In this document: positions 45,984 to 54,153 of the stretch, piece after piece
How the letters are laid out: each line of letters starts with the position of its first letter
How positions within the stretch are numbered: the stretch's first letter is position 1
DNA from: Phaeobacter gallaeciensis DSM 26640
GTDB lineage: Bacteria; Pseudomonadota; Alphaproteobacteria; Rhodobacterales; Rhodobacteraceae
Direction: 5' to 3'
Length of the DNA: 64,000 bases
NCBI RefSeq assembly: GCF_000511385.1
Contig: NC_023137.1
Location: 681,501-745,500, forward strand
The notes under the pieces: generated by a model
Told to the model about the DNA's origin: nothing
The model's database searches: none
What the model saw: the letters and a program-made list of their open reading frames with translations, nothing else
Position numbers and translations under genes: made by a program

Positions 45984-47475
45984 CGCGACCGATCCTGAGG
46001 TTTTTGAGGTTCTGGTAACGGCGGCGCAGGCGTGGCCTGCGTTTGAACGCGCAGTGCTTGGCGCGAAAAAAGAAGTGCGGGCCAGTTTCCGTATTTTCGA
46101 TTTCTCGACCGCCTTGCTCAGCCCCGAAGCTCGGGCCATCGGCGAAACATGGTCTGATCTGGTTGAACACGTAGTTGCACGCGGTGTCGATTTTCATCTG
46201 GTGATCAGCGATTTTGACCCGGTCATGGGACAGGAGCTTCATCAGAAGACCAAGCGCAGTGTGGAACAGGCGCAGGCTATTTCCGTACGGCTGGCCCGTC
46301 GCGCCACCAATGATGCGGTGGGACGTCTTCAGGTCGAGGGGGCGATGCACCCGGCGCGCGCGGGCCTTCTGCCGCGACTTGCCTTTGGCCCTTTCGTCAA
46401 GATGAAGAAAACGCAGAATCCCGGCCATGGACAGTCCTCCCCGTCGGAGGGTGCCCCAGGCGATGAGGTCCTCCCAGAGGTCCGCCCGGTCACCCATCAT
46501 CAGAAACTGGCGGTGATTGATGAGCGCCTTCTGTATGTTGGTGGGTTGGATCTGAATGACCGGCGCCGCGACACGCTAAAACACGATTTGCCATCGCAGG
46601 AGACCTGGGCGGATGTGCAACTTTTGGTCAGCGGGCCTGAGGCGCGGGAGGCGGCTCATTACCTGCGCCATTTCCAGCGCTATGTTGCCGGAAAAGAAAC
46701 ACCGCCTGAGGGACAGCTCATTCGGCGCACGATTTCTGCGCCGCGTCGCTTTGGGTTCTGGGCGGTATCGCCCCGTACAGTCCTGCGCGAGATCGAGGAG
46801 GATTATCTGGCTGCCTTCGAACGGGCGGAACATCTGATCTATCTGGAAACCCAGTTCCTGCGGTCCAGCGTGCTTGCTGATGGGCTGGCCGCCGCCGCCA
46901 AACGTAACCCTGATCTCTCGCTGATATTGGTCTTGCCAGCGCTGCCGGATGATGTGGCGTTTGAGGGAAATCGCGATCTGGATGCGCGCTACGGTATGGC
47001 GTTGCAGGGGCAGGCTCTGGAGACGGTGCAGGCGGCCTTTGGTACGCGGGCCACAATCGCAAGTCCTGTACAGCCGAGTCTGGCGAGTCGTGAAGCCCCA
47101 TCGGTTCTGGCGGGGTCACCTGTGATTTATGTGCATAGTAAGGTACTGATTACTGATGACAACTTTGCGATGATCGGGTCCGCCAATATGAATGGGCGAT
47201 CTATGCGCTGGGACACGGAGGTCGCGCTTCGGATCACCGATAAGCAGCGCGTCGCGAAAACCTGGCAGGCGATGTGTGCCCATTGGTGGCACCAAGATCA
47301 GATGCCTGCGGAGGCCCGCGCTGTCGAGACAGCGGCGGACTGGTGGCAGCGTGAGATACAGCGCAACGGCGTTCGCCTGCCACAGACCCGCAGTGGATTT
47401 CTGGTGCCGCATGATCCGCAGAAGATGGCGGATTTGCAGCAAGCGCTGCCGGGCGCGACCGAAGATGTGGTGTGA
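45952..47475 (+). CDS. Phospholipase D-family protein with two HKD motifs
   Basis: The 507-residue protein carries two phospholipase D motifs: HHQKLAVIDERLLYVGGLD near residue 185 and HSKVLITDDNFAMIGSAN near 395. The active site of one lobe each combines to cleave a phosphodiester. AAAGGG lies before the ATG at 45952; the next ATG is two codons on. There is no signal peptide. It overlaps the kinase by 32 bases, so it is probably co-expressed with the stress sigma factor. Confidence 0.88.
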   Translation: MTMRTSDIPGDATDPEVFEVLVTAAQAWPAFERAVLGAKKEVRASFRIFDFSTALLSPEARAIGETWSDLVEHVVARGVDFHLVISDFDPVMGQELHQKTKRSVEQAQAISVRLARRATNDAVGRLQVEGAMHPARAGLLPRLAFGPFVKMKKTQNPGHGQSSPSEGAPGDEVLPEVRPVTHHQKLAVIDERLLYVGGLDLNDRRRDTLKHDLPSQETWADVQLLVSGPEAREAAHYLRHFQRYVAGKETPPEGQLIRRTISAPRRFGFWAVSPRTVLREIEEDYLAAFERAEHLIYLETQFLRSSVLADGLAAAAKRNPDLSLILVLPALPDDVAFEGNRDLDARYGMALQGQALETVQAAFGTRATIASPVQPSLASREAPSVLAGSPVIYVHSKVLITDDNFAMIGSANMNGRSMRWDTEVALRITDKQRVAKTWQAMCAHWWHQDQMPAEARAVETAADWWQREIQRNGVRLPQTRSGFLVPHDPQKMADLQQALPGATEDVV

Positions 47476-47515
47476 TTGCAAAAGCTGCCAAGCGCCTCCG
47501 CCCGATCAACGCGGC

Positions 47516-48538
47516 TCAACTTGTTTGGGTTTCATCGCCCTGTAGTCTGCGCGCCTCTGCCGAGGAGCGCAGCAACTGCCCAATCCACAGCATCACTGGT
47601 AAGGCGACAATAGCGCCGACAGGTCCCCAGATCCACAAGCCGAAAACAATGGCAAGGAACACCACAAGGGGACTGAGATGCAGTTGATGACCCACAAAGG
47701 CGGGCGTCACAAATTGTGCCTCAATTAGATTGAGCGCCAAAAACAGCGCCGGTGGCATTAGCGCTGCGGCGCCGCCCAACTGCGTCATCCCGACAAAGGT
47801 CAGCCCTGCGATCATCATCAGCGGTCCGAGGTAGAGAATGAAGTTCAGCAGCATCGCCGCGAGCCCCCAGATTAACGCGCTGTTGATACCAAGGGTCGCA
47901 AGGCCAATCGCGGTGGCTACGCCCAGGCCTGCATTGACCAGCGTCACAGCCGCAAAATACCGCGCGACCTCATGTTCGGCACGATAGAGCCGTTTGCCCA
48001 ACGATCCGGCCGCCGCGTAGATATCGGTCCGCGTGAGCACGAAAAAGAACAGCGTTCCGATGAAGATGAACACCTGAGCGCCAAAGTTCGGCGCCACCCA
48101 CAGTGCGTCCATCAGTGTCGGAAAACCGCTCGTGACATCTGTTTCAGCGCCGCCTGTACCGACTGTTTGTTCTATTTCTTGACTGATCGCCTCAATTCCG
48201 CGCAGCAGGCCAGACATCATGTAAACCCAGCTTCTTATCTCCTGTTTGATCTTTGGCAGATCTTCGACCACGCCCGAAATCAGCGGTTCAAGGGATAGGA
48301 AGAGCAGAACAATGATGACACATGAAAACAGCAATAAACTGGCGGCGACAATCACGCGCGCGACTCCGATGCCCTGCAGCCGATCCGCCAGAGGCGAAAC
48401 CACAATGCCGACAACCACGGCAAAGATAACCGGCGCAAGTACGGGTTTTGCAAAGAAAAGTGCAAGGCCAAGGGCAAGGGCTGTCAGGATGAGCAGCATG
48501 ATACGTGCGGCCCGGTCAGAGAGCATTGAATTCAACAT
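47516..48538 (-). CDS. AI-2E family transporter-like membrane protein
   Basis: The 340-residue protein has about eight hydrophobic segments and the AI-2E (PerM/YdiK/TqsA) pattern with the conserved FVTPAFVGHQLHLSP and GLWIWGPVGAIVALPVM. The ATG at 48538 is preferred to 48574, because the earlier start lies inside the terminator of the upstream gene. The substrate is unknown; members export small molecules or act as sodium-proton antiporters. Confidence 0.88.
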   Translation of the reverse strand: MLNSMLSDRAARIMLLILTALALGLALFFAKPVLAPVIFAVVVGIVVSPLADRLQGIGVARVIVAASLLLFSCVIIVLLFLSLEPLISGVVEDLPKIKQEIRSWVYMMSGLLRGIEAISQEIEQTVGTGGAETDVTSGFPTLMDALWVAPNFGAQVFIFIGTLFFFVLTRTDIYAAAGSLGKRLYRAEHEVARYFAAVTLVNAGLGVATAIGLATLGINSALIWGLAAMLLNFILYLGPLMMIAGLTFVGMTQLGGAAALMPPALFLALNLIEAQFVTPAFVGHQLHLSPLVVFLAIVFGLWIWGPVGAIVALPVMLWIGQLLRSSAEARRLQGDETQTS

Positions 48539-48553
48539 CGCAAAGGCCTTGTT

Positions 48554-48590
48554 CAAAGAAAACCCCTCCGGCATCGTCAGTGCGGAGGGG
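48554..48590 (-). terminator. Terminator of the DUF3618-holin-like operon
   Basis: CCCCTCCG (48563-48570) pairs with CGGAGGGG (48583-48590). On the minus strand the hairpin is followed by TTTTCTTT. It ends the leftward operon that begins at 50292. Confidence 0.85.
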
Positions 48591-48600
48591 AGTTGTAAGC

Positions 48601-49335
48601 TCAGTCGAGTGAGGCACGCAGGGCGTCACGCCCTTTGCTGACCTGATCGTGTAGGGCTGTTTCGCCCTTGTCGGCAAGGCTGCGCATCTCCTGTTGCAGA
48701 ATGTCGCGGGCTTCTGCCATCAACGCATCGCGCTTTTCGCCTAGGAGCGCATCTTCCTGCCGGGTTTGCGGTAGCAACGCCGCAGCGACGGCACCGAGGC
48801 CGAAGGCCAGCCCGCCAGCGACCAAGGGCTGGGCTGCAATACCCTCCTGTGACGCTCGGCTGAGCTTGGCGGCGCGGCGCTCCAAATCTTCCTGAATCTG
48901 GATCGCGGACATCCTCGCCTTGCGGATTTGTTTGCGGGCTTTGGGCGGTAGTTTGTCCAACCCGTGATCCAAGGCAGCGCGCAAGCGTTTGGCACTTGGA
49001 CTTTTGCTCGCGAATGACTGGGCTGTTGGTGTCACAGGTGGCCCCGCAGGGGCATCGGATTGCGGTCGCGCGGCAGCGTCGCGGCGCTGGCCAGCGCCGG
49101 ACATCAGCAGCGCAATACCGGTGCCAACCAAGGCCAGTGCCGCCGGGTTGGCCCGCGCGGTTGACCACAGTTGTTGCGAGATTTCGCCGCCGTAGTGCGA
49201 TGCGGTGGCCGAGACCTGCGTTGCGATGCGATCAGGCGAGAGGCTAACAGCCAGTGTATCAAGGGATTTGGACAAGGCCACGCGGTCGCGGGCCACTTCA
49301 CTCTCAAGATCGGTCAGATCAGATGTCTCAGGCAT
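48601..49335 (-). CDS. DUF3618 domain protein
   Basis: The 244-residue protein begins with a DUF3618-like segment (ESEVARDRVALSKSLDTLA, SPDRI) and has two hydrophobic stretches (near 65-82 and 172-192) in a mostly charged, alanine-rich helical protein. It is typical of alphaproteobacterial stress-induced envelope proteins of unknown role. It overlaps the holin-like gene by eight bases and ends the EcfG-driven operon. Confidence 0.82.
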   Translation of the reverse strand: MPETSDLTDLESEVARDRVALSKSLDTLAVSLSPDRIATQVSATASHYGGEISQQLWSTARANPAALALVGTGIALLMSGAGQRRDAAARPQSDAPAGPPVTPTAQSFASKSPSAKRLRAALDHGLDKLPPKARKQIRKARMSAIQIQEDLERRAAKLSRASQEGIAAQPLVAGGLAFGLGAVAAALLPQTRQEDALLGEKRDALMAEARDILQQEMRSLADKGETALHDQVSKGRDALRASLD

Positions 49336-49738
49336 GGCGGGTGGTCTCCTTCAGTGTCTTCAGGTCGCGCTGGACGTTGCGCAGGCTGCGATCGGGCATC
49401 AGGGCGGACGGGGACAGACGGTTGACGCCCAGCATGACCAGACCAACCGCCAGCGCGATTAGCGGTCCACCAACAATCAGCGCGGCGGTGCCGACGCTCA
49501 GGCCCAGGGCAGAGATTGCCGCGACCAGAGCAGCGGCCAGCACATGCAGGCCCACGACGGCCAGTACGGCGCCGACCGCGATCATCGCAAGCGCCACGCC
49601 CGCGCGGGAGAGGTTGCGGGACATCTCTGCCCGTATCAGTCGCACCTCATCCTGCATCAGCTGTGACATCTGCTTCAGCACGGTCACCATAATGCCCGGC
49701 GCCTCGGAGGGGCTGGCTGCTGTATTCTGCTCTTCCAT
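49328..49738 (-). CDS. Phage holin-superfamily (DUF1469-like) membrane protein
   Basis: The 136-residue protein has an amphipathic start (MSQLMQDEVRLIRAEMSRN) and two membrane helices in the middle, the pattern of the holin 3_6 superfamily. These are ordinary chromosomal stress genes; no phage genes are nearby. It lies between two other stress genes with eight-base and one-base overlaps. Confidence 0.85.
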   Translation of the reverse strand: MEEQNTAASPSEAPGIMVTVLKQMSQLMQDEVRLIRAEMSRNLSRAGVALAMIAVGAVLAVVGLHVLAAALVAAISALGLSVGTAALIVGGPLIALAVGLVMLGVNRLSPSALMPDRSLRNVQRDLKTLKETTRHA

Positions 49739-50292
49739 TAGGACACCCTCCGCGTGGCGTCCGAGGCAGATCCGTGACCGGTCTCGCGCGCCATCGCACC
49801 GTGGTCAGAGTTGGTGTCGTTGGTCGGATAGACGTGGTTTGCCTCGTAGCTACCCCATGGGTCATCGGCGGTGTCGTCTGCGACAGTCGTAGCGTGGCCC
49901 GAGTCCGGGGCCGTGGACTTCAGAAACCGTGTTGCGGCAAAGCCAAGCAGGGCGGCCCCGCCAAGAAATAGCATCGGATTCTTGCGGGCAAAATCGCCGG
50001 TATCGCGGAGCACCTTGTCGATATCGGCAGTCCGGACTTTATCTGCGAATTGTTCCAGGCCCTGTGCAAGTTGCTGCGCAGCTTCAGCCTGAAAAGATCC
50101 CTGCGGAAGTTCAGACGCCGCAGCGTCTGCCGCGCGGGCCACGGCGGCCGCTTCACCTGCTGCCTGCGTCTGTGCCTCTTCGGCTCGGGCGCGCGCCTCA
50201 CTTCGCAGCGTGTCCTGCGCCTGTTCGGCCAGTTCGCTTGCATGCTGCTTGGCCCGCTCAATAGGGTGCGGGGTCGTGCTGTGATCAGTCAT
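49738..50292 (-). CDS. Membrane-anchored helical stress protein
   Basis: The 184-residue protein has a long alanine- and glutamate-rich helix (about 10-105), a membrane segment (NPMLFLGGAALLGFAATRF, 105-123) and a polar tail. It resembles ElaB/YqjD-type and late-embryogenesis-like proteins. It is the first gene of a leftward operon under an exact EcfG promoter (50330-50354). Confidence 0.8.
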   Translation of the reverse strand: MTDHSTTPHPIERAKQHASELAEQAQDTLRSEARARAEEAQTQAAGEAAAVARAADAAASELPQGSFQAEAAQQLAQGLEQFADKVRTADIDKVLRDTGDFARKNPMLFLGGAALLGFAATRFLKSTAPDSGHATTVADDTADDPWGSYEANHVYPTNDTNSDHGAMARETGHGSASDATRRVS

Positions 50293-50329
50293 TTGCCTCT
50301 CCTGTTCTGTCTGGATGGCTCATGCTCTC

Positions 50330-50354
50330 AACGCTGACTACGGCTGTTGGTTCC
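50330..50354 (-). promoter_or_regulatory. EcfG promoter of the leftward stress operon
   Basis: On the minus strand GGAAC (50354-50350), a 16-base spacer and CGTT (50333-50330) match exactly, about 40 bases before the start at 50292. Confidence 0.87.
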
Positions 50355-50446
50355 CGATCCTTTGCGCAATCGGCGGACGCAGCCAGTACAATCGGCAGAA
50401 GATGTGACGTAGGGGGCCGGTGGTGGTACCGAGGGTAAAACTTCTG

Positions 50447-50471
50447 GGAACTAAGGCGATATCGGCACGTT
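50447..50471 (+). promoter_or_regulatory. EcfG promoter of the csbD-like gene
   Basis: GGAAC (50447-50451), a 16-base spacer and CGTT (50468-50471) match exactly, about 36 bases before the CsbD-like start. Confidence 0.87.
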
Positions 50472-50506
50472 GGTTTTGCGAGGGTACTAAACGATAGGAG
50501 CACGCT

Positions 50507-50704
50507 ATGAACCAGGACCAGATCAAAGGTAATTGGGCGACCCTGAAGGGTAAATTCCGCGAAGCCTATGGCGATTTGACGGATGACGAAGTGGAGCAGG
50601 CCAAGGGTGACCGCGAGCAGCTGGTCGGCCTGTTGCAAACCAAATACGGCAAAGCCCGTGAGGAAGCGGAGCGTGAATTGGACAAATTCTTCGCTTCTGT
50701 CTGA
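50507..50704 (+). CDS. CsbD-family stress protein
   Basis: The 65-residue protein has the CsbD pattern: MNQDQIKGNWATLKGKFRE, then DLTDDE and a lysine/glutamate-rich end. CsbD-like proteins are strongly induced by general stress sigma factors in many bacteria; the role is unknown. It has an exact EcfG promoter and an AGGAG ribosome site. Confidence 0.93.
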   Translation: MNQDQIKGNWATLKGKFREAYGDLTDDEVEQAKGDREQLVGLLQTKYGKAREEAERELDKFFASV

Positions 50705-50821
50705 CTGGTCCCCGTATCGACCACAGTAATCGCAGATAGCGACATGGGGAACGGGCTGACGTCCGTCCCCAGCACAAATCAGAGAACAGACGCGAGTACA
50801 TAGAGCAAAAGGACTTTATCC

Positions 50822-51331
50822 GTGGCACGACAGACCGAGACAAAAGACGAAGCGACCTCCCAACTCTGGTATCAACTGGAAAAACGCCGCACCTCTATGC
50901 TGGCGGTACGCGACAGTGACCAGCACCCGCAGCCGATGACTCATTTCGCCGACGTAGAGAATGGCGCGATCTGGTTCATCAGCTCATCCGACAGCGATCT
51001 GGTCAAGGCAACCGGCCTTGGCGCTGACGCACAGCTGACCTTTGTGTCGGATGGCCAGGACTATCACGCCAGCGTGCGCGGCCCGATTGAGGTCACCAAT
51101 GATCCCGATAAGCTGGACGAGCTTTGGAGCTTTGCAGTCGGTGCCTGGTTCGAGAAGGGGCGCGATGATCCAAAGGTCACGCTATTAAGGATGACCCCGC
51201 GGGAGGCGGCGGTCTGGGCCTCGCAGGGCAACGCGGTTCTGGTTGGTCTGAAACTGCTGCGCGCCAGCATGAGCGAGACCGAAGGCCACCCGGACGTTGG
51301 CGTACACCACGTGCTCCAGCTCAATACCTGA
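50822..51331 (+). CDS. Pyridoxamine-phosphate-oxidase-like general stress protein (GSP26 type)
   Basis: The 169-residue protein has the split-barrel flavin-binding pattern (RRTSMLAVRDSDQHPQPM, GAIWFISSSDSDLVK, QLTFVSDGQDYHASVRGPIEV) of the Bacillus general stress 26 family. These bind FMN or F420 rather than making PLP. It starts with GTG at 50822, 117 bases after the csbD-like gene, and probably shares its promoter. Confidence 0.88.
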   Translation: MARQTETKDEATSQLWYQLEKRRTSMLAVRDSDQHPQPMTHFADVENGAIWFISSSDSDLVKATGLGADAQLTFVSDGQDYHASVRGPIEVTNDPDKLDELWSFAVGAWFEKGRDDPKVTLLRMTPREAAVWASQGNAVLVGLKLLRASMSETEGHPDVGVHHVLQLNT

Positions 51332-51362
51332 GGCCGCCGCGGGCCGCCCGAACATGCAAAAC

Positions 51363-51398
51363 AAACAGCGCTGTCTCGCAAAAGACGGCGCTGTTTTT
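51363..51398 (+). terminator. Terminator after the PNPOx-like gene
   Basis: AAACAGCGC (51363-51371) pairs with GCGCTGTTT (51388-51396), followed by further T. It separates the rightward pair from the leftward small genes. Confidence 0.85.
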
Positions 51399-51423
51399 GT
51401 ATCATCGAACTAAAGCGCACTGG

Positions 51424-51603
51424 CTAGCGCGCGCGGGGACCAAAAAGCAGCCAGCAGATAAACCCAAATATGGGCAGGATCAGGACAAAGACCACCCAGA
51501 TGACCTTTTTGCCGGTGCTGGCATTGGATCCGACAATTGATACGATCGCCCAGATCGATAACAGCAGGACAATAAGCCCGCCAATTCCAGCATATTCTAT
51601 CAT
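51424..51603 (-). CDS. PLDc_N-type small membrane protein
   Basis: This 59-residue product has two hydrophobic helices (IGGLIVLLLSIWAIVSIVG; VIWVVFVLILPIFGFICWLL) separated by a polar SNASTGKK turn and ends in FGPRAR, matching the phospholipase D-nuclease N-terminal (PLDc_N) domain. AGGAG lies nine bases before the ATG at 51603. It follows the DUF7218-type gene on the same strand and is probably in its EcfG transcript. Confidence 0.85.
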   Translation of the reverse strand: MIEYAGIGGLIVLLLSIWAIVSIVGSNASTGKKVIWVVFVLILPIFGFICWLLFGPRAR

Positions 51604-51660
51604 CTATCACATCTCCTGGTTGAAGGGTGTTACAGACCGCGCAGCGCGGGCCTGACTGGA

Positions 51661-51924
51661 TCAGCCCTTGCGCAAAGCCTTGATCAGTTCATCTTTGTTC
51701 ATGGTCGAACGCCCCTCAACCTCAAGCTCGCGGGCACGCTCCATCAACTCATCCTTGGTCCAATCCTCATATGGTGGCGCTTTGCCGCCTTTTTCAGAGG
51801 GGGCCATAGTGTCGTTGGCCTGGGCATTGGCGATAGCTGCGGCCTTGGACTTGCTATAGCCCTTGTCGCGGAGAGCATCATAGGTGCTGTCATTCTTGAT
51901 AGAGGGGCTGTGGGTTTTTGCCAT
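51661..51924 (-). CDS. DUF7218-like / Rho N-terminal domain small protein
   Basis: The 87-residue product begins MAKTHSPSIKNDSTYDALR, a short conserved stress-gene N-terminus, and ends with a Rho-N or SAP-like helix-extended loop (WTKDELMERARELEVEGRS). AAGGAG lies before the ATG at 51924. An exact EcfG promoter lies at 51949-51974. It may bind DNA or RNA. Confidence 0.85.
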   Translation of the reverse strand: MAKTHSPSIKNDSTYDALRDKGYSKSKAAAIANAQANDTMAPSEKGGKAPPYEDWTKDELMERARELEVEGRSTMNKDELIKALRKG

Positions 51925-51948
51925 GGGATGCTCCTTTGTCTCAGGGGC

Positions 51949-51974
51949 AACGCAGAGACATGAGCGATTGTTCC
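51949..51974 (-). promoter_or_regulatory. EcfG promoter of the DUF7218-type gene
   Basis: On the minus strand GGAAC (51974-51970), a 17-base spacer and CGTT (51952-51949) match exactly, 25 bases before the start. Confidence 0.87.
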
Positions 51975-52012
51975 GCGGAAACATCAGTCTTCACGGTTGC
52001 GCTGCGCGAGGT

Positions 52013-53491
52013 TTATTCCGCTTTCTGGCCCTCACTCAGCAGATCGCCACCGCCGTCGGGGGCGTTGCGTTCACGGGTGGCGGCTTCCTCATTGGCGTCT
52101 TCAACCCGCGCCGGATCAGCGGCTGCTGGAAGGGGAGTCTCTGCCGCAGCTGGTGCAGGCTGCGGCGACGGATCAGCGGTGTCTCCACGCGGCTGATCGG
52201 TGATGGGCAACAGGCTGGCCCCGGCCTTGGCATCCACGCGCAGGCGGTAGATCGGTTCTGGCAGGCCAAATCCGTTGCTCTCCAGGGCGGTTTTGGCGGT
52301 GCGGATCGCCTCGCCGCGCGCCTTCAGAAAGCTGCTGCGGGTCTGGTCCACCCAGCCGGTGAAGGTCAAGATCACGTTGGAATCGCCCACTTCCTTGACC
52401 CATGCCCCCACCGACGGATCGCGCAGCACGAAGGGCAGCGATTGCAATGCGTCGACTGCCGTCGATAGGGCCGCTGCCAGATCGGCGTCCGCATCAACCC
52501 CCAGCTCAAATTCAAACCGCCGGTTGGCGTCGCGTGTGTAATTCACAATCCGGCCCTTAAATACGGTCGCATTCGGGATGCGGATATGGTTGCCCTCCGG
52601 TGAAATCAGAATGGTTGCACGCGAGGTCAGCCGGGCCACAGTGCCCATATCGCCAGCGATCTCGACAAAATCATTCGGTCTGAAGGGTTGCCGCAGGCTC
52701 AGCAGGATTGAGGCGATGAAATTCTCTACCGTGTCGCGCACCGCAAAACCAACCGCGAGCCCCGCCACACCCGCAGCCCCCAGAACCGCACCCAGCAACG
52801 CGGTTGCGTTTAGGATATCCAGTGCCACCACCAGCCCCAGAATGATGAAGGCGATGCGGGCAACGGCGCTGTAGACCTCTGCGATAAAGGAATTGGGCGC
52901 CAGACGTTGCCAGATCCGCAGCCGGGTGGTGACCAGCCATCCAAAGGCGGAGATCATCACGAAGACCAGCATCGCAACAAAGAAGATCGGCGCATTGGCG
53001 ATGATATTGCGGGTCCGCTCCTTCAGTCTGGAGACGGCTGAGTCCAGCCGTTCGTCCAGCCGACCATTGACCAGGGTTTGGTTTTCGATCGCCACGACAC
53101 CATCAATCCGCTCAATCATGGTGGTGAGTTGGGTCTGGCGTGCGTTGTCCAGAACTTCTCCCGCAAGGGTTACCACACCGTTGGAAACCGTGACGCCGAC
53201 TTTATCAAACCCGTCGATTTCCCCCAGGAGTTCGACGATCCGGCGGCGGATCTGCGAATCCGGAGCTGCTTTGCCGTCCAGTTGGATTGCGCTGTTAGTT
53301 TGAACCGGTTCGCTGCTAGTCTGGGCTGCCGCCAGAACCGGCATCAGCAAGGATATCATCAGGGTTGCTACCGCCAGACCGTGCAACAGCAACTGCAGCG
53401 CCCGCTCGGGGCAGATGATGCATGTCATGGCAGGGCGTACGCCCGATACAGCGATTGCTGGGCGGCGGGCAGGGCAGTCAGGCATTGGCAT
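52013..53491 (-). CDS. Mechanosensitive channel (MscS family) with N-terminal BON domain
   Basis: The product is up to 492 residues. After a signal-like hydrophobic start it has a BON domain (about 75-145; VGVTVSNGVVTLAGEV), membrane helices, and the MscS core with the pore helix LLGAVLGAAGVAGLAVGFA and the beta domain VARLTSRATILISPEGNHI. The C-terminal tail is proline- and alanine-rich. The start is unsure: ATG 53491, 53485 (GAGG seven bases upstream) or 53428, just before the hydrophobic segment. It protects against osmotic downshock. No EcfG promoter was seen before it. Confidence 0.88.
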   Translation of the reverse strand: MPMPDCPARRPAIAVSGVRPAMTCIICPERALQLLLHGLAVATLMISLLMPVLAAAQTSSEPVQTNSAIQLDGKAAPDSQIRRRIVELLGEIDGFDKVGVTVSNGVVTLAGEVLDNARQTQLTTMIERIDGVVAIENQTLVNGRLDERLDSAVSRLKERTRNIIANAPIFFVAMLVFVMISAFGWLVTTRLRIWQRLAPNSFIAEVYSAVARIAFIILGLVVALDILNATALLGAVLGAAGVAGLAVGFAVRDTVENFIASILLSLRQPFRPNDFVEIAGDMGTVARLTSRATILISPEGNHIRIPNATVFKGRIVNYTRDANRRFEFELGVDADADLAAALSTAVDALQSLPFVLRDPSVGAWVKEVGDSNVILTFTGWVDQTRSSFLKARGEAIRTAKTALESNGFGLPEPIYRLRVDAKAGASLLPITDQPRGDTADPSPQPAPAAAETPLPAAADPARVEDANEEAATRERNAPDGGGDLLSEGQKAE

Positions 53492-53630
53492 CCTCGGTCT
53501 GGGGCGCAGATGTGAAATTTCGGCAGCGGATCGAAGTCAAGGCTGGCTGCCGCTCCGCTATGGTTCTGTGACTTCAGGGCTAGGTCAACCGCAGACGGGC
53601 GTCGATGTCACGACAAACTACCTCAAATGC

Positions 53631-53664
53631 AAAAACACCCCGCCAGAACGGATCTGACGGGGTG
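53631..53664 (-). terminator. Terminator of the entericidin-like gene
   Basis: CACCCCG (53636-53642) pairs with CGGGGTG (53658-53664). On the minus strand five T follow. Confidence 0.87.
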
Positions 53665-53680
53665 CTCGGGCGCAGTTGGT

Positions 53681-53806
53681 TTACTGTGCTTCCTGAGATT
53701 CTTCGGTAATGGCATCGCCAAGATCTGAGACGTCGCGGCCGAACCCTTCGGTGGTTTCGCAAGCGGCCAGGCCGGCCAGAGCAAGTGCAGCAATGAAAAG
53801 TCGCAT
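53681..53806 (-). CDS. Entericidin-like small lipoprotein
   Basis: This 41-residue product reads MRLFIAALALAGLAACETT and a polar tail. LAGLAAC is a lipobox, so the mature form would be a short lipoprotein like entericidin EcnA/EcnB. AGGAAA precedes the ATG and a strong terminator follows the stop. A leftward exact EcfG promoter lies 181 bases upstream (53987-54012), which would give a long leader. Confidence 0.82.
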   Translation of the reverse strand: MRLFIAALALAGLAACETTEGFGRDVSDLGDAITEESQEAQ

Positions 53807-53986
53807 ATCAATTTCCTTTCGTTTCACGGCGCTGGGGCCGTTTCCAATCCGGAATATCCTCCGGTCTTATGCGCGCCAGTCTGCGACCAGCGGAAGGGTG
53901 GGGCGCGGGCAAATGCCCGGTCGCGTCCCCGGTTGGCCCCGATCAGCTGGGGCCTGTCCCGTCTCATCACGGGGTTGCGCTGGGAT

Positions 53987-54012
53987 AACGCCCGTCGCGC
54001 AGCATCGGTTCC
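53987..54012 (-). promoter_or_regulatory. EcfG promoter upstream of the entericidin-like gene
   Basis: On the minus strand GGAAC (54012-54008), a 17-base spacer and CGTT (53990-53987) match exactly. The first downstream gene starts at 53806. Confidence 0.75.
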
Positions 54013-54082
54013 CACCGAAGCGGCTGATCAGAAAAGAAAATGGCTGACAGGTTAGTGTGGAGTTCTGAGGGGTGACTGTGTC

Positions 54083-54107
54083 GGAACCACAGCGCCACCA
54101 ATACGTT
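54083..54107 (+). promoter_or_regulatory. EcfG promoter of the exoD-like gene
   Basis: GGAAC (54083-54087), a 16-base spacer and CGTT (54104-54107) match exactly, 46 bases before the start at 54154. Confidence 0.87.
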
Positions 54108-54153
54108 TTGGTACTAAGTTTATTCTGAATTGCCGGACAGGAGCCTGCAGAAC

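Larger units (their letters stand above)
53807..54153. other. Intergenic region with two divergent EcfG promoters
   Basis: These 347 bases carry the leftward site at 53987-54012 and the rightward site at 54083-54107. The stretch 53810-53980 would be a 170-base leader of the entericidin-like message. A 47-codon minus-strand frame lies inside it but has no ribosome site. Confidence 0.6.

Noticed and set aside
49328..49738. Prophage remnant
   Set aside because: The holin-superfamily gene is an ordinary stress-operon member; no other phage gene is present.
53824..53967. 47-codon minus-strand frame in the entericidin leader
   Set aside because: No ribosome site and no recognisable sequence; listed only as leader content.
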